From Gramella sp. Hel_I_59 (lineage in GTDB: Bacteria; Bacteroidota; Bacteroidia; Flavobacteriales; Flavobacteriaceae): a stretch of DNA of 64,000 nucleotides. A program made the position numbers and the translations under genes. The notes beneath the pieces are model-generated. The model was not told the origin of the DNA. It searched no databases and worked only from the letters and a program-made list of their open reading frames with translations. The DNA lies in assembly GCF_006714895.1 (NCBI RefSeq), contig NZ_VFME01000001.1, positions 2,046,001-2,110,000 on the forward strand. Reading direction: 5' to 3'. This document shows, one piece after another, positions 17,188 through 25,482 of this stretch. Within the stretch, counting starts at the first letter, position 1. The number at the start of each line of letters is the position of its first letter.

Positions 17188-18140
17188 GATCGAACTGGTT
17201 TATCATAGCGATATTTGTAGCGATCGCGATAGCATACTTTCTTCCGCAAGGTCCAGAAATTCTACCTTTAAAAACCATTACCGACATAGGAATTGGACTT
17301 ATATTCTTTTTCTACGGACTCAAATTATCGCCGGCAGAGTTTAAACAGGGTTTGATGAATTATAAGATTCATATCATTATCCATTTAACAACTTTTGTCG
17401 TTTTCCCTCTATTATGCATCGCTTGTCTACCGCTATTCGAAGAGGGTCTACAATCTGAATCCTGGATTGCGCTGTTCTTTCTGGGAACCTTACCCTCAAC
17501 GGTCTCATCATCTGTAGTAATGGTCGCACTAGCGAAAGGAAATCTTCCTGCAGCTATATTCAATGCTAGTTTATCCGGGCTTATCGGGATATTTGCAACG
17601 CCTTTATGGTTGGGACTGGTACTGGAAAGCTCAACAGATTTTGACTTTTTAAGCGTATTGCAAAAATTGATGTTGCAAATCGTAGCACCTTTGCTAATTG
17701 GATTAGTTCTTCAAAAGTTTCTGGGAAACTGGGCCAGAAAACATGGCAAGAAACTTAGTAATTTTGACAAGGCTACGATCATATTGATCATATATACAAG
17801 CTTCAGCAATTCATTTTCCTCAAACATCTTTGCTGACATTAGCTGGAACGAGATCTTGAAAATGGCAGGAATCGTTATCGTTCTCTTCTTCCTGGTTTAT
17901 TACGGCACGTTGTTCGCGAGTAAGGCGTTAAAATTGAACACTAGCGATACCATTACTGCTCAATTCTGCGGAACAAAAAAATCATTAGTTCATGGCTCAG
18001 TAATGGTTCGGGTGATCTTCGGAAGCACCGCAAATTCCGGTTTGATACTACTTCCCATAATGCTATATCATTCCACACAACTTATTTTGATCGCATGGTT
18101 TGCTGAAAAATATAGAAGCAGAAAATCAGATATTCAATAA
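17184..18140 (+). CDS. Bile acid:sodium symporter family (SBF-like) membrane protein
   Basis: A 318-residue polytopic protein of the SBF-like group (the YfeH/human SLC10A7 type), with about ten membrane helices. Landmarks are the early FFFYGLKLSPAEFKQGL (about 48-64) and the crossover region with FCGTKKSLVHGSVM (about 262-275). Substrate is unknown; members have been linked to organic anions and calcium. Starts at GTG inside the thioesterase stop codon context, so its translation is probably coupled to that gene. Confidence 0.85.
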   Translation: MRSNWFIIAIFVAIAIAYFLPQGPEILPLKTITDIGIGLIFFFYGLKLSPAEFKQGLMNYKIHIIIHLTTFVVFPLLCIACLPLFEEGLQSESWIALFFLGTLPSTVSSSVVMVALAKGNLPAAIFNASLSGLIGIFATPLWLGLVLESSTDFDFLSVLQKLMLQIVAPLLIGLVLQKFLGNWARKHGKKLSNFDKATIILIIYTSFSNSFSSNIFADISWNEILKMAGIVIVLFFLVYYGTLFASKALKLNTSDTITAQFCGTKKSLVHGSVMVRVIFGSTANSGLILLPIMLYHSTQLILIAWFAEKYRSRKSDIQ

Positions 18141-18163
18141 TTGTCCTATTTTTATGCTGAATT

Positions 18164-18643
18164 ATGAAAAGCACTACCTACATTTTCCTTTTTATCAGCA
18201 TCTTTTTATTTGCCTGTAAATCTGAAGTACCCGAAAAACCTGAAGAAGCTTCAGTAGAAAAACAGGAAATTGCGGCTCCAAAGACCGAAAGTATTCAGAA
18301 GATCGAATGCTACACTTACCTTGAGAATAAGGATACGATCTTTATGGCCTTAAGAATCAAAGATGATTCTATTGTAGAAGGCGATCTTTCTTATTCACTG
18401 TTCGAAAAAGACCAGAACAAAGGTAGTATTAGAGGAAGAATTTCTAATGATTCTCTATTTGCCAGCTATCAATTTTCTTCAGAAGGAAAGGATTCAGAAA
18501 GAGAAGTATTCTTTTTGAAAAGCCCTGATGGCTTCGTTGAAGGCTTTACAGAAACTGAAGAATCTGATGGAAAAACCAGCTTCAGAAATAAAGATTTTAA
18601 GTTAAATGATCGCTACATATTACAGCGCACAGATTGCCGATAA
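18164..18643 (+). CDS. Lipoprotein of unknown function
   Basis: A 159-residue protein with a lipoprotein signal (SIFLFAC, Cys18). A short Glu/Lys-rich linker (19-45) leads to a beta-rich domain with strands such as TYLENKDTIFMALRI and QNKGSIRGRIS. I recognise no family. Its stop is directly next to the stop of the convergent DUF423 gene (0-base gap), and no terminator is visible between them. Confidence 0.65.
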   Translation: MKSTTYIFLFISIFLFACKSEVPEKPEEASVEKQEIAAPKTESIQKIECYTYLENKDTIFMALRIKDDSIVEGDLSYSLFEKDQNKGSIRGRISNDSLFASYQFSSEGKDSEREVFFLKSPDGFVEGFTETEESDGKTSFRNKDFKLNDRYILQRTDCR

Positions 18644-19048
18644 TCAGTTATTTAGATAGACAGCTATTTCAGTAATATTTATCGTAAAAAAAATCCATCC
18701 CAGGATTAGGAACAAACCACCCAGAGGTGTAACCGGACCGAGTATTTTTAGCTTTTTATTAATGGAACTACCATAGGTAAGACCATAAATACTGAAGGAA
18801 AATAACAAGATCCCGATCATAAAAAACCAGGCGGTGAGCTGCTGTCCAGTTTGAGTAAAAGGAAATACAATACCGGTAATGATCAATATGATGGCATGAT
18901 ACATTTGATATTTTACACCGGTTTCAAAACTCTTTAATTGATCATCATTAAAGGTTTTTTTAAGAGCGTGAGCTCCAAAGGCTCCTAAGATTACAGAGAG
19001 GGCACCCATAATTCCGCCAAAGATTAAAACGAATTCTTTCATTTTCAA
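18644..19048 (-). CDS. DUF423 membrane protein (YgdD/YwdK family)
   Basis: A 134-residue protein with four membrane helices. The family hallmark GGIMGALSVILGAFGAHALK (about 11-30) is present, as is the conserved KYQMYHAIILI (about 46-56). Function is unknown. It may start at the second Met (MKEF, 19042). It lies upstream-facing from carB on the same strand, after carB's terminator, and so is likely transcribed separately. Confidence 0.85.
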   Translation of the reverse strand: MKMKEFVLIFGGIMGALSVILGAFGAHALKKTFNDDQLKSFETGVKYQMYHAIILIITGIVFPFTQTGQQLTAWFFMIGILLFSFSIYGLTYGSSINKKLKILGPVTPLGGLFLILGWIFFTINITEIAVYLNN

Positions 19049-19053
19049 CTATT

Positions 19054-19093
19054 AAAAAAGGCCATTCTGAACATATAATTCAAAATGACCTTT
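19054..19093 (-). terminator. Terminator of carB
   Basis: On the reverse strand AAAGGTCATT pairs with AATGGCCTTT (one G-T pair), with further TGAA/TTCA pairing inside, and a T-run follows. Confidence 0.8.
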
Positions 19094-19110
19094 AATTTCT
19101 ATTCTTTTAA

Positions 19111-21963
19111 TTACTTACTTAAGTACATTTTTCTTCTGGAATATAGATCGTAGAACTCATCGTCCTTCAAACTATCAATGAACAGGATACTTTCTCCGGT
19201 GCTCTTCATTTCAGGTCCTAGCTGCTTATTCACATTGTAGAATTTATTGAATGAGAAAACAGGTTGTTTAATGGCGTAACCTTCCAGCTGAGGATTAAAG
19301 TTGAAATCCTTTACCTTCTTTTCACCAAGCATCACTTTGGTCGCGTAATTCACGTAAGGCTCTTTATAAGCTTTCGCTATGAACGGCACTGTTCTCGAAG
19401 CTCTTGGATTCGCTTCGATAATAAATACCTTATCATCCTTGATCGCAAATTGAATATTGATTAGACCAACTGTATTAAGCGCCAGAGCGATCTTGCGAGT
19501 GTGATCCTTGATTTGCTGCATTACCAGGTCTCCCAGGTTGAAAGGCGGCAACAAGGCGTGAGAATCACCAGAATGTATTCCACAAGGCTCGATATGCTCC
19601 ATGATCCCGATAATGTAGACATCTTCACCATCACAGATAGCATCTGCTTCAGCCTCGATTGCTCCATCAAGGTAATGGTCCAGTAATAATTTATTATTAG
19701 GAATTTTTCTAAGAAGGTCTACCACATGAGCTTCCAGTTCATCCTTATTGATCACGATCTTCATTCCCTGACCTCCAAGTACATAAGATGGTCTTACCAG
19801 GATAGGGAAATCAAGTTCTTCAGCAAGTTTTAGGGCTTCGTCTGCATTTTCTGCAGTTCCAAAGTCTGGATAAGGAATATCGTTCTTTTGTAGTAAAGTT
19901 GAAAAACTACCTCTGTCTTCAGCTAAATCCAGGGCTTCATAACTGGTTCCCATGATCTTGATTCCGTAGCGATCAAGTTTTTCAGCCAGTTTAAGAGCAG
20001 TTTGACCTCCAAGTTGTACTATAACTCCTTCAGGTTTTTCATGTTGAATAATGTCATAAATATGCTCCCAGAATACAGGTTCGAAATACAACTTATCAGC
20101 AGTATCAAAATCTGTAGATACAGTCTCAGGATTACAATTGATCATGATCGTCTCGTAACCACATTCTGCAGCAGCAAGTACCCCGTGAACACAGCTGTAA
20201 TCAAACTCTATCCCCTGTCCTATTCTATTGGGACCGGAACCAAGCACTATGATCTTTTTCTTATCTGAAACTTTGCTTTCGTTATCTGTATAATGCTTTC
20301 CATCTTTGGAACGAATTCCTTCCTCGAATGTGGAATAATAATACGGAGTCAAAGCTTCAAATTCTGCAGCACAGGTATCTACAAGTTTATAAACCCGGTT
20401 AATCTGTAATTCTTCTCTCTTTTTGTAAACTTCACTTTCCAGACAGTCAAGCATATGTGCAATTTGTCTATCAGCAAAACCTTTTTGTTTGGCTTCTAGC
20501 AGAAGATCTTTAGGCAGATTTTCTTTATCATACTTAGTGATCTCCACTTCAAGAGCATGAAGATCTTCATATTGTTTCAGGAACCACATATCGATCTTAG
20601 TGATCTCGTGTATTCTACTAAGAGGAATTCCCATTTGTATGGCATCGTAGATCACAAAGACACGATCCCAGCTCGGGTTAGTTAATTTATCTATGATCTG
20701 ATCATAATCCTTATAACCTTTCCCATCAGCACCCAAACCATTTCGCTTGATCTCAAGCGATTGTGTAGCTTTATGAAGAGCTTCCTGAAACGAACGTCCA
20801 ATTCCCATCACTTCCCCTACAGATTTCATCTGAAGACCTAAGGTGCGATCTGATCCTTCGAACTTATCAAAGTTCCATCGAGGGATCTTCACGATCACAT
20901 AATCAAGAGAAGGTTCGAATAATGCTGAAGTTGATTTGGTAATCTGGTTCTCAAGTTCATCAAGATTATAACCTAAAGCCAGTTTTGTAGCGACCTTTGC
21001 AATAGGATATCCAGTCGCTTTAGAAGCTAAAGCTGAAGATCTAGATACCCGAGGATTGATCTCAATTGCTACGATATCCTCTTTTTCATCAGGACTTACC
21101 GCAAATTGGACATTACAACCTCCGGCAAAATCTCCAATACTACGCATCATTTTAATCGCGAGATCACGCATTCTTTGATACGTCTTATCGCTAAGTGTCA
21201 TCGCAGGAGCAACTGTAATCGAGTCTCCGGTATGGATTCCCATTGGATCCATATTTTCAATAGCACAAATAATTACTACGTTATCGTTTCTATCGCGCAG
21301 TAGTTCCAGTTCATATTCTTTCCAGCCTAACAAAGCTTTATCAATCAATACCTCATGAATAGGAGAAGCTTCGAGACCCCTGGAAAGCATCTCGTCAAAA
21401 TCTTCAGCACGGTGCACAAAGCTGGCTCCACCACCACCAAGGGTAAATGACGCTCTAATGACTAGTGGAAATCCAAATTCCTGGGCAACTTCTTTACCTT
21501 GTAAATAAGAGGTCACTGTTTTGGCTGGAGCAACTGGCACTCCTAGTCTTCCCATTAGCTGCTTGAACTGCTCACGATCTTCACAAATATTGATCGCATC
21601 GATATCAACCCCAATAAGCTTTACATTAAAATCATTCCAAATACCTTTTTCGTCTGCTTCAATACATAAATTCAGTGCAGTCTGGCCACCCATAGTTGGT
21701 AGAACAGCATCGATCTCAGGATGATCTTTCAGAATTTCAATAATGGATTTTGTCGTAAGTGGTTTAAGATAAACATGATCGGCCATGGAAGGGTCCGTCA
21801 TGATCGTTGCAGGATTGGAATTAATAAGTATGGTTTTAATCCCGTCCTCTCGCAGAGATCTAAGAGATTGAGTACCTGAGTAATCGAACTCACAGGCCTG
21901 GCCAATGATAATTGGACCAGATCCAATGATTAAAACGCACTTGATGTTGTTGTTTTTAGGCAT
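19111..21963 (-). CDS. carB: Carbamoyl-phosphate synthase large subunit, without the C-terminal allosteric domain
   Basis: This 950-residue enzyme makes carbamoyl phosphate from bicarbonate, ATP and ammonia passed from the small subunit, feeding pyrimidines and arginine. Both ATP-grasp halves are present: residues 1-400 (GSGPIIIGQACEFDYSGTQ at 14-32) and about 550-935 (GSGPNRIGQGIEFDYS), with the oligomerisation part between. E. coli CarB has 1073 residues; the missing part corresponds to the MGS-like domain that binds UMP and ornithine. There is no frameshift remnant in the following bases, which hold a terminator. carA is not in the window. It lies downstream of rpmH but a terminator separates them. 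Confidence 0.95.
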   Translation of the reverse strand: MPKNNNIKCVLIIGSGPIIIGQACEFDYSGTQSLRSLREDGIKTILINSNPATIMTDPSMADHVYLKPLTTKSIIEILKDHPEIDAVLPTMGGQTALNLCIEADEKGIWNDFNVKLIGVDIDAINICEDREQFKQLMGRLGVPVAPAKTVTSYLQGKEVAQEFGFPLVIRASFTLGGGGASFVHRAEDFDEMLSRGLEASPIHEVLIDKALLGWKEYELELLRDRNDNVVIICAIENMDPMGIHTGDSITVAPAMTLSDKTYQRMRDLAIKMMRSIGDFAGGCNVQFAVSPDEKEDIVAIEINPRVSRSSALASKATGYPIAKVATKLALGYNLDELENQITKSTSALFEPSLDYVIVKIPRWNFDKFEGSDRTLGLQMKSVGEVMGIGRSFQEALHKATQSLEIKRNGLGADGKGYKDYDQIIDKLTNPSWDRVFVIYDAIQMGIPLSRIHEITKIDMWFLKQYEDLHALEVEITKYDKENLPKDLLLEAKQKGFADRQIAHMLDCLESEVYKKREELQINRVYKLVDTCAAEFEALTPYYYSTFEEGIRSKDGKHYTDNESKVSDKKKIIVLGSGPNRIGQGIEFDYSCVHGVLAAAECGYETIMINCNPETVSTDFDTADKLYFEPVFWEHIYDIIQHEKPEGVIVQLGGQTALKLAEKLDRYGIKIMGTSYEALDLAEDRGSFSTLLQKNDIPYPDFGTAENADEALKLAEELDFPILVRPSYVLGGQGMKIVINKDELEAHVVDLLRKIPNNKLLLDHYLDGAIEAEADAICDGEDVYIIGIMEHIEPCGIHSGDSHALLPPFNLGDLVMQQIKDHTRKIALALNTVGLINIQFAIKDDKVFIIEANPRASRTVPFIAKAYKEPYVNYATKVMLGEKKVKDFNFNPQLEGYAIKQPVFSFNKFYNVNKQLGPEMKSTGESILFIDSLKDDEFYDLYSRRKMYLSK

Positions 21964-22022
21964 GATTAAGATTTGATCGTGTTGTTAGTTGTGTACTATA
22001 AAATTAAGAAGCGTCTGGGTAT

Positions 22023-22055
22023 AAAAAAAGGCGTTACTCAAAAAGTAACACCTTT
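22023..22055 (-). terminator. Terminator of rpmH
   Basis: On the reverse strand GGTGTTACT pairs with AGTAACGCC (one G-T pair) and a run of seven T follows. On the forward strand the same place would have an A-C mismatch, so it is oriented for rpmH. Confidence 0.85.
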
Positions 22056-22078
22056 AATATTTCAATTAATGATAATCA

Positions 22079-22237
22079 TTAATGCTTATGTCTGTTTTCA
22101 GAAGATACAGATAGTTTCTTTCTTCCTTTTGCTCTTCTTCTAGCAAGGACTTTTCTACCGTTGGCACTTGCCATACGCTCCCTAAAGCCGTGCTTATTCT
22201 TTCTTTTTCTTTTGGATGGTTGAAACGTTCTTTTCAT
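22079..22237 (-). CDS. rpmH: 50S ribosomal protein L34
   Basis: A 52-residue, very basic protein reading [20 protein letters not shown] from the ATG at 22237, then [22 protein letters not shown] and a short tail. This is the full L34 signature; the tail [10 protein letters not shown] is the kind of extension seen in Bacteroidota. It was found by reading the reverse strand, as it is shorter than most ORF cut-offs. A full-consensus promoter lies 53 bases upstream and a terminator directly downstream. Unlike in many bacteria, rnpA is not its neighbour. Confidence 0.96.
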
Positions 22238-22289
22238 TGTGAATATCTTTTATCTTCTAAATTCGTTTATCTGTCTTAAAAACTGCGTG

Positions 22290-22319
22290 CAAATATACAA
22301 AGCTTTTTATGTACTGCAA
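22290..22319 (-). promoter_or_regulatory. Promoter of rpmH
   Basis: On the reverse strand TTG (22317-22319) is followed after exactly 19 bases by TATATTTG (22290-22297), the full Bacteroidota housekeeping promoter. Confidence 0.85.
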
Positions 22320-22352
22320 ATACTAAACATAAAAAATTTTAATAGTTTTTAC

Positions 22353-22360
22353 TACCTTTG
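22353..22360 (+). promoter_or_regulatory. -7 box of the 22383 gene
   Basis: TACCTTTG matches TAnnTTTG and lies 22 bases before the ATG at 22383. It rules out the in-frame ATG at 22239, which lies upstream of the transcription start. Confidence 0.7.
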
Positions 22361-22382
22361 CCGCCGGAAAACAAATTTATCT

Positions 22383-22898
22383 ATGTTCAATAAGAATATC
22401 AAACTAATTATCGCAGGATTACTTATCGCCGTTGCTGTCTGGCAATTTATTGAAGGGGAAATTGGAAATGGAATTGCACTAATTCTACTCTCCGGGATCT
22501 TTATCTTCCTGTATTTTAAGAATGAAATGATACTTCTGGCTTTTCTTAGACTTAGAAAGCAAGATTTTCCAGGCGCAAAAAGATGGCTTGATAAGATCAA
22601 AGATCCCGAAAAGGCACTAGTACCTAAACAACAGGGATATTACTGGTACCTGCATGGTCTCATGGTTTCTCAAACCAATATGACCCAGGCTGAAAAATTC
22701 TTTAAGCGTGCGATCAAGCTAGGACTTTCAATGGATCATGATCTTGCAATGGCAAAATTAAACCTTGCTGGAATCGCCATGACCAAAAGAAGAAAGAGAG
22801 AAGCGACTACACTACTAAGTGAAGCTAAGAAACTGGACAAACATGGAATGCTAAACGACCAGATTCGAATGATGAAAGAACAAATGAAAAAGATCTAA
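22383..22898 (+). CDS. Membrane protein with TPR-like region
   Basis: A 171-residue protein. Two adjoining membrane segments (about 6-22 and 27-55) are followed by a helical TPR-like part: YYWYLHGLMVSQTNMTQAEKFF-type helix pairs from about 80 to 150, ending in a basic tail. The start is set by the -7 box at 22353. No enzymatic motif is seen. It is divergent from rpmH and stands alone. Function unknown; TPR regions usually bind proteins. Confidence 0.75.
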   Translation: MFNKNIKLIIAGLLIAVAVWQFIEGEIGNGIALILLSGIFIFLYFKNEMILLAFLRLRKQDFPGAKRWLDKIKDPEKALVPKQQGYYWYLHGLMVSQTNMTQAEKFFKRAIKLGLSMDHDLAMAKLNLAGIAMTKRRKREATTLLSEAKKLDKHGMLNDQIRMMKEQMKKI

Positions 22899-23014
22899 TT
22901 AAGAGTTTTTTTTAGGATCTTTTCTTTCAACAAATAAATTGGCATTTAAACGAGTATTTTTCTGAACTGTCTTTATTCATAATACTTTTAAGGGGTAAGC
23001 CCCAAAAATAGATT

Positions 23015-23722
23015 ATGAAGAGACTGTTACTTTTGTTAACGCTTCTTTTTATTACACCCCATTTATTCGCCCAGCAAGATCTGGACGACAAATATTATTT
23101 CACCGAAGCACTTTTCGAGCATTTATCTGATTATAATAAAAAGGCAGATGCTGCATTTCGAGCTAATAAATATGAAAGAGCCAAGGAGCTCTTCGAAGAA
23201 TTCACTTCGGAGCAACTTGCAGGTTCTTACATGAATAATTTTAAATTCAGGAACCTTCGAAATCGTGAAGTCGAGCTTTACGATTTTAATAAACCAACCT
23301 TCCTTATTACTTATGCCAGCTGGTGTATTCCTGCAAAGGGAGAAATTCCTGCAATTAACAAACTAGCGAAAGAATATTCTGATAAAGTAGATTTCGTGGT
23401 GTTGTTCTGGGATAAGCGAAAAACTGTAAAGAAACTTTCAGATCAATTTGATTCAGAAATTTCAGTAGTTTATGTGGATGAATCTGAAAATAATGGTGGT
23501 TACGTTGTAAAACAACTGAAGCACTCCTTAGGACTTCCAACTTGCTTCTTACTTTCCGAAGATAAAAGAATCACTTCCATTCGAAGAAGCGTATTCTCAG
23601 GACCAGCAACCGATCTCGAAACGGCCTATCAAAAAAACTACATCGCACTGGAAACTTCTATTTCAAAAAACCTGGTGCCCGAGTACGATGAAGTTTATGC
23701 TGATAATGTTAGTGTAGACTAA
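23015..23722 (+). CDS. Periplasmic thioredoxin-like (TlpA/AhpC-TSA) protein with a CxxA active site
   Basis: A 235-residue protein with a signal peptide (1-20, ending LFA-Q). The thioredoxin fold starts near residue 75 and contains YASWCIPAKGEIP: Cys104 is in the nucleophile position, but the resolving Cys is Ala107. The cis-proline loop is GLPTCFLL with Cys177 next to Pro175. So it cannot form the usual CxxC disulphide but might pair Cys104 with Cys177 or act as a monothiol. A small hairpin GGGGTAAGCCCC (22992-23003) lies in the leader. Its stop overlaps the convergent transglycosylase stop by 4 bases. Confidence 0.8.
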   Translation: MKRLLLLLTLLFITPHLFAQQDLDDKYYFTEALFEHLSDYNKKADAAFRANKYERAKELFEEFTSEQLAGSYMNNFKFRNLRNREVELYDFNKPTFLITYASWCIPAKGEIPAINKLAKEYSDKVDFVVLFWDKRKTVKKLSDQFDSEISVVYVDESENNGGYVVKQLKHSLGLPTCFLLSEDKRITSIRRSVFSGPATDLETAYQKNYIALETSISKNLVPEYDEVYADNVSVD

Positions 23723-24681
23723 TCTAGTTTTGGATACTGACCATTTTCAGGGATCTCAATAAAATAAGTCTTTCTTGAAGAATTATTAAGATGATCATCC
23801 CTTAACCAGGGGTTATGAATCTTCAGAGTTTTATAATTGATTCCGAATTCTCTCGCAAAATTCGGGAAATTCGCTACTGCAGTGTCTACTTTCACTTTAT
23901 TCAGCTGAATTGGCGCATAAAGATCTTCTTCTTGGTAATCGAACCCATATTTCTCTGGATTGTTCATGATCTCTTTCAAGGCAAGAATTCTAAAAACATA
24001 CCTACCCGTTTCTTCTCCTAGTAATAATTCGTAGTACTCATCGACCTTCTGTCTATCCAATTGCTTATCTACACCATACTGCCCGGCATTGTATGAAGCC
24101 GCAGCCAATGTCCAGGAACCAAAACGTGCCTTTGCTTTCTTCAGATAATCTGCAGCTACACGTGTAGATTTCTCAATGTTATAGCGCTCATCAACATTCG
24201 AATTGATCTCCAATCCGTATTCCTTCCCTGTACCTTCAAGGATTTGCCAGAAACCGACTGCCTTTGCAGGTGATACGGCCTGAGTCAAACCACTTTCTAT
24301 AACCGCAAGATACTTGAAGTCTTCAGGGATCCCTTCTTCTTCTAAAACCGGCTCTATGATCGGGAAGAACTTATTAGCTCTTTTTATAAGTAGTAAAGCA
24401 TTCGACTGCCAGTAAGTATTTACCAGAAGTTCTCTATCCATTCTTTCATAAACATCAGGATCTTCCAGGGGAACTGGCTCTCCTGCAAAATCCAGGTTTG
24501 TTGGCACAGGCAACGCCTTTATTCGGTAGTTAGTTGCAACACTACGATCCTTGATCGTATCAGCCAATGTACTACCAGATTCACTTGAATTTAATTCCCC
24601 ATCCTGAACATATGCATTAATACTTACTCCAAGGATTGTTAGAATCCCTACAAAGATCAATGCGCTTTTCAATAAATTCAT
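23719..24681 (-). CDS. Lytic murein transglycosylase (MltD/Slt type)
   Basis: A 320-residue protein with an N-terminal membrane or signal segment (1-22). The lysozyme-like SLT domain (about 105-230) has the catalytic Glu129 in AVIESGL, followed by SPAKAVGFWQI and the AAASYNAGQYGV motif. It cleaves the glycan strands of peptidoglycan with anhydro-muramyl ends. The C-terminal 60 residues (FPNFAREFGINYKTLKIHNPW) look like a single degenerate LysM, so cell-wall binding is reduced compared with E. coli MltD, which has two clear LysM modules. The hydrolase gene upstream is 10 bases away, probably in the same operon. Confidence 0.85.
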   Translation of the reverse strand: MNLLKSALIFVGILTILGVSINAYVQDGELNSSESGSTLADTIKDRSVATNYRIKALPVPTNLDFAGEPVPLEDPDVYERMDRELLVNTYWQSNALLLIKRANKFFPIIEPVLEEEGIPEDFKYLAVIESGLTQAVSPAKAVGFWQILEGTGKEYGLEINSNVDERYNIEKSTRVAADYLKKAKARFGSWTLAAASYNAGQYGVDKQLDRQKVDEYYELLLGEETGRYVFRILALKEIMNNPEKYGFDYQEEDLYAPIQLNKVKVDTAVANFPNFAREFGINYKTLKIHNPWLRDDHLNNSSRKTYFIEIPENGQYPKLD

Positions 24682-24691
24682 ATGTTTTTAT

Positions 24692-25372
24692 TTAAGTTCT
24701 TTTAATCAATTCACCGGTTTCAATAATTTCAGGTAGATGGTCGTTGAACCACCTGAATCTATTTACAACCATAATATGCGTTCCGCCTTTAACGATGATC
24801 GCATTGTCAATATTTTTTACTGGAAAAACTTCATCCTGATCACCGTGAATATGAATTACCTTTTCATCAGGCTTTTCACACTTCCAGTTAACCATTTGTT
24901 TTATAGACCAGTCCAGGTACTGCTTGTCTGTAATTGAAATATACTGTTTATATAATTTCGCACGCTTCTTAAGAAATGGTCCAATGGCATACTTCTCAAA
25001 CTGGTCTACGTAATTCGCAAGACTTGTGGGTACTATTCGAAATAAACCTGTTCTGGCAGCGAATTTCATACGTGGAGGTAACTCGTTCGTACATTTTACG
25101 CTGGATATTATAATAAGCCTCTGTAAGTCCAGAAACTTTGCCATCTCCTGTACAATAACCCCTCCAAAAGAAACACCAATCAATACAATGTTCTCATGTT
25201 TGATAAACTGAAGCATTCTTTTCGAATAATCTTCAAGTGATTCATCTGTCTCAGGAATTACCCACTCAAGCAAATGTGTTTCATACTTTTCCGCAGATAA
25301 AATCAGGTTTTCAAAAATTGTTGGAGCTGCTGCCATACCCGGCATGAAGTAAACATGTGTACGCTTCTGCAA
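24692..25372 (-). CDS. Alpha/beta hydrolase
   Basis: A 226-residue hydrolase with the alpha/beta fold. The nucleophile elbow GVSFGG (Ser in the middle), the acid in HGDQDEVFP and the His in KGGTHIMV form the triad. The reading frame is open up to an ATG at 25432, but the promoter at 25434-25463 puts the transcription start at or after that ATG, and the extra residues (MFNLRFCECISCNSH...) look non-homologous. I therefore place the start at TTG 25372, giving MQKRTHVYFMPGMAAAPTIF. Substrate unknown. It lies just upstream of the transglycosylase gene. Confidence 0.75.
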   Translation of the reverse strand: MQKRTHVYFMPGMAAAPTIFENLILSAEKYETHLLEWVIPETDESLEDYSKRMLQFIKHENIVLIGVSFGGVIVQEMAKFLDLQRLIIISSVKCTNELPPRMKFAARTGLFRIVPTSLANYVDQFEKYAIGPFLKKRAKLYKQYISITDKQYLDWSIKQMVNWKCEKPDEKVIHIHGDQDEVFPVKNIDNAIIVKGGTHIMVVNRFRWFNDHLPEIIETGELIKRT

Positions 25373-25433
25373 ACTAATCTTTTTAACATGCGAGTTACAT
25401 GAAATGCACTCACAAAATCGTAAATTGAACAAT

Positions 25434-25463
25434 CAAAATTAGCCTTTAATCTTAGACTTTCAA
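25434..25463 (-). promoter_or_regulatory. Promoter of the hydrolase-transglycosylase operon
   Basis: On the reverse strand TTG (25461-25463), 19 bases, then TAATTTTG (25434-25441). Full fit to the Bacteroidota consensus, and it fixes the downstream start choice. Confidence 0.75.
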
Positions 25464-25482
25464 ATCTTATAACTCATAAATA

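Noticed and set aside
17111..17344. Forward open frame of 77 codons between thioesterase and transporter
   Set aside because: It overlaps both genes in another frame and has no coding features.
22239..22382. Longer N-terminus for the 22383 gene
   Set aside because: The frame is open but lies upstream of the -7 box at 22353, and the extra residues have no family-like features.
22887..22924. Terminator after the 22383 gene
   Set aside because: AAAAGATC/GATCTTTT pair across a loop of more than 20 bases without a clean T-run; too weak to list.
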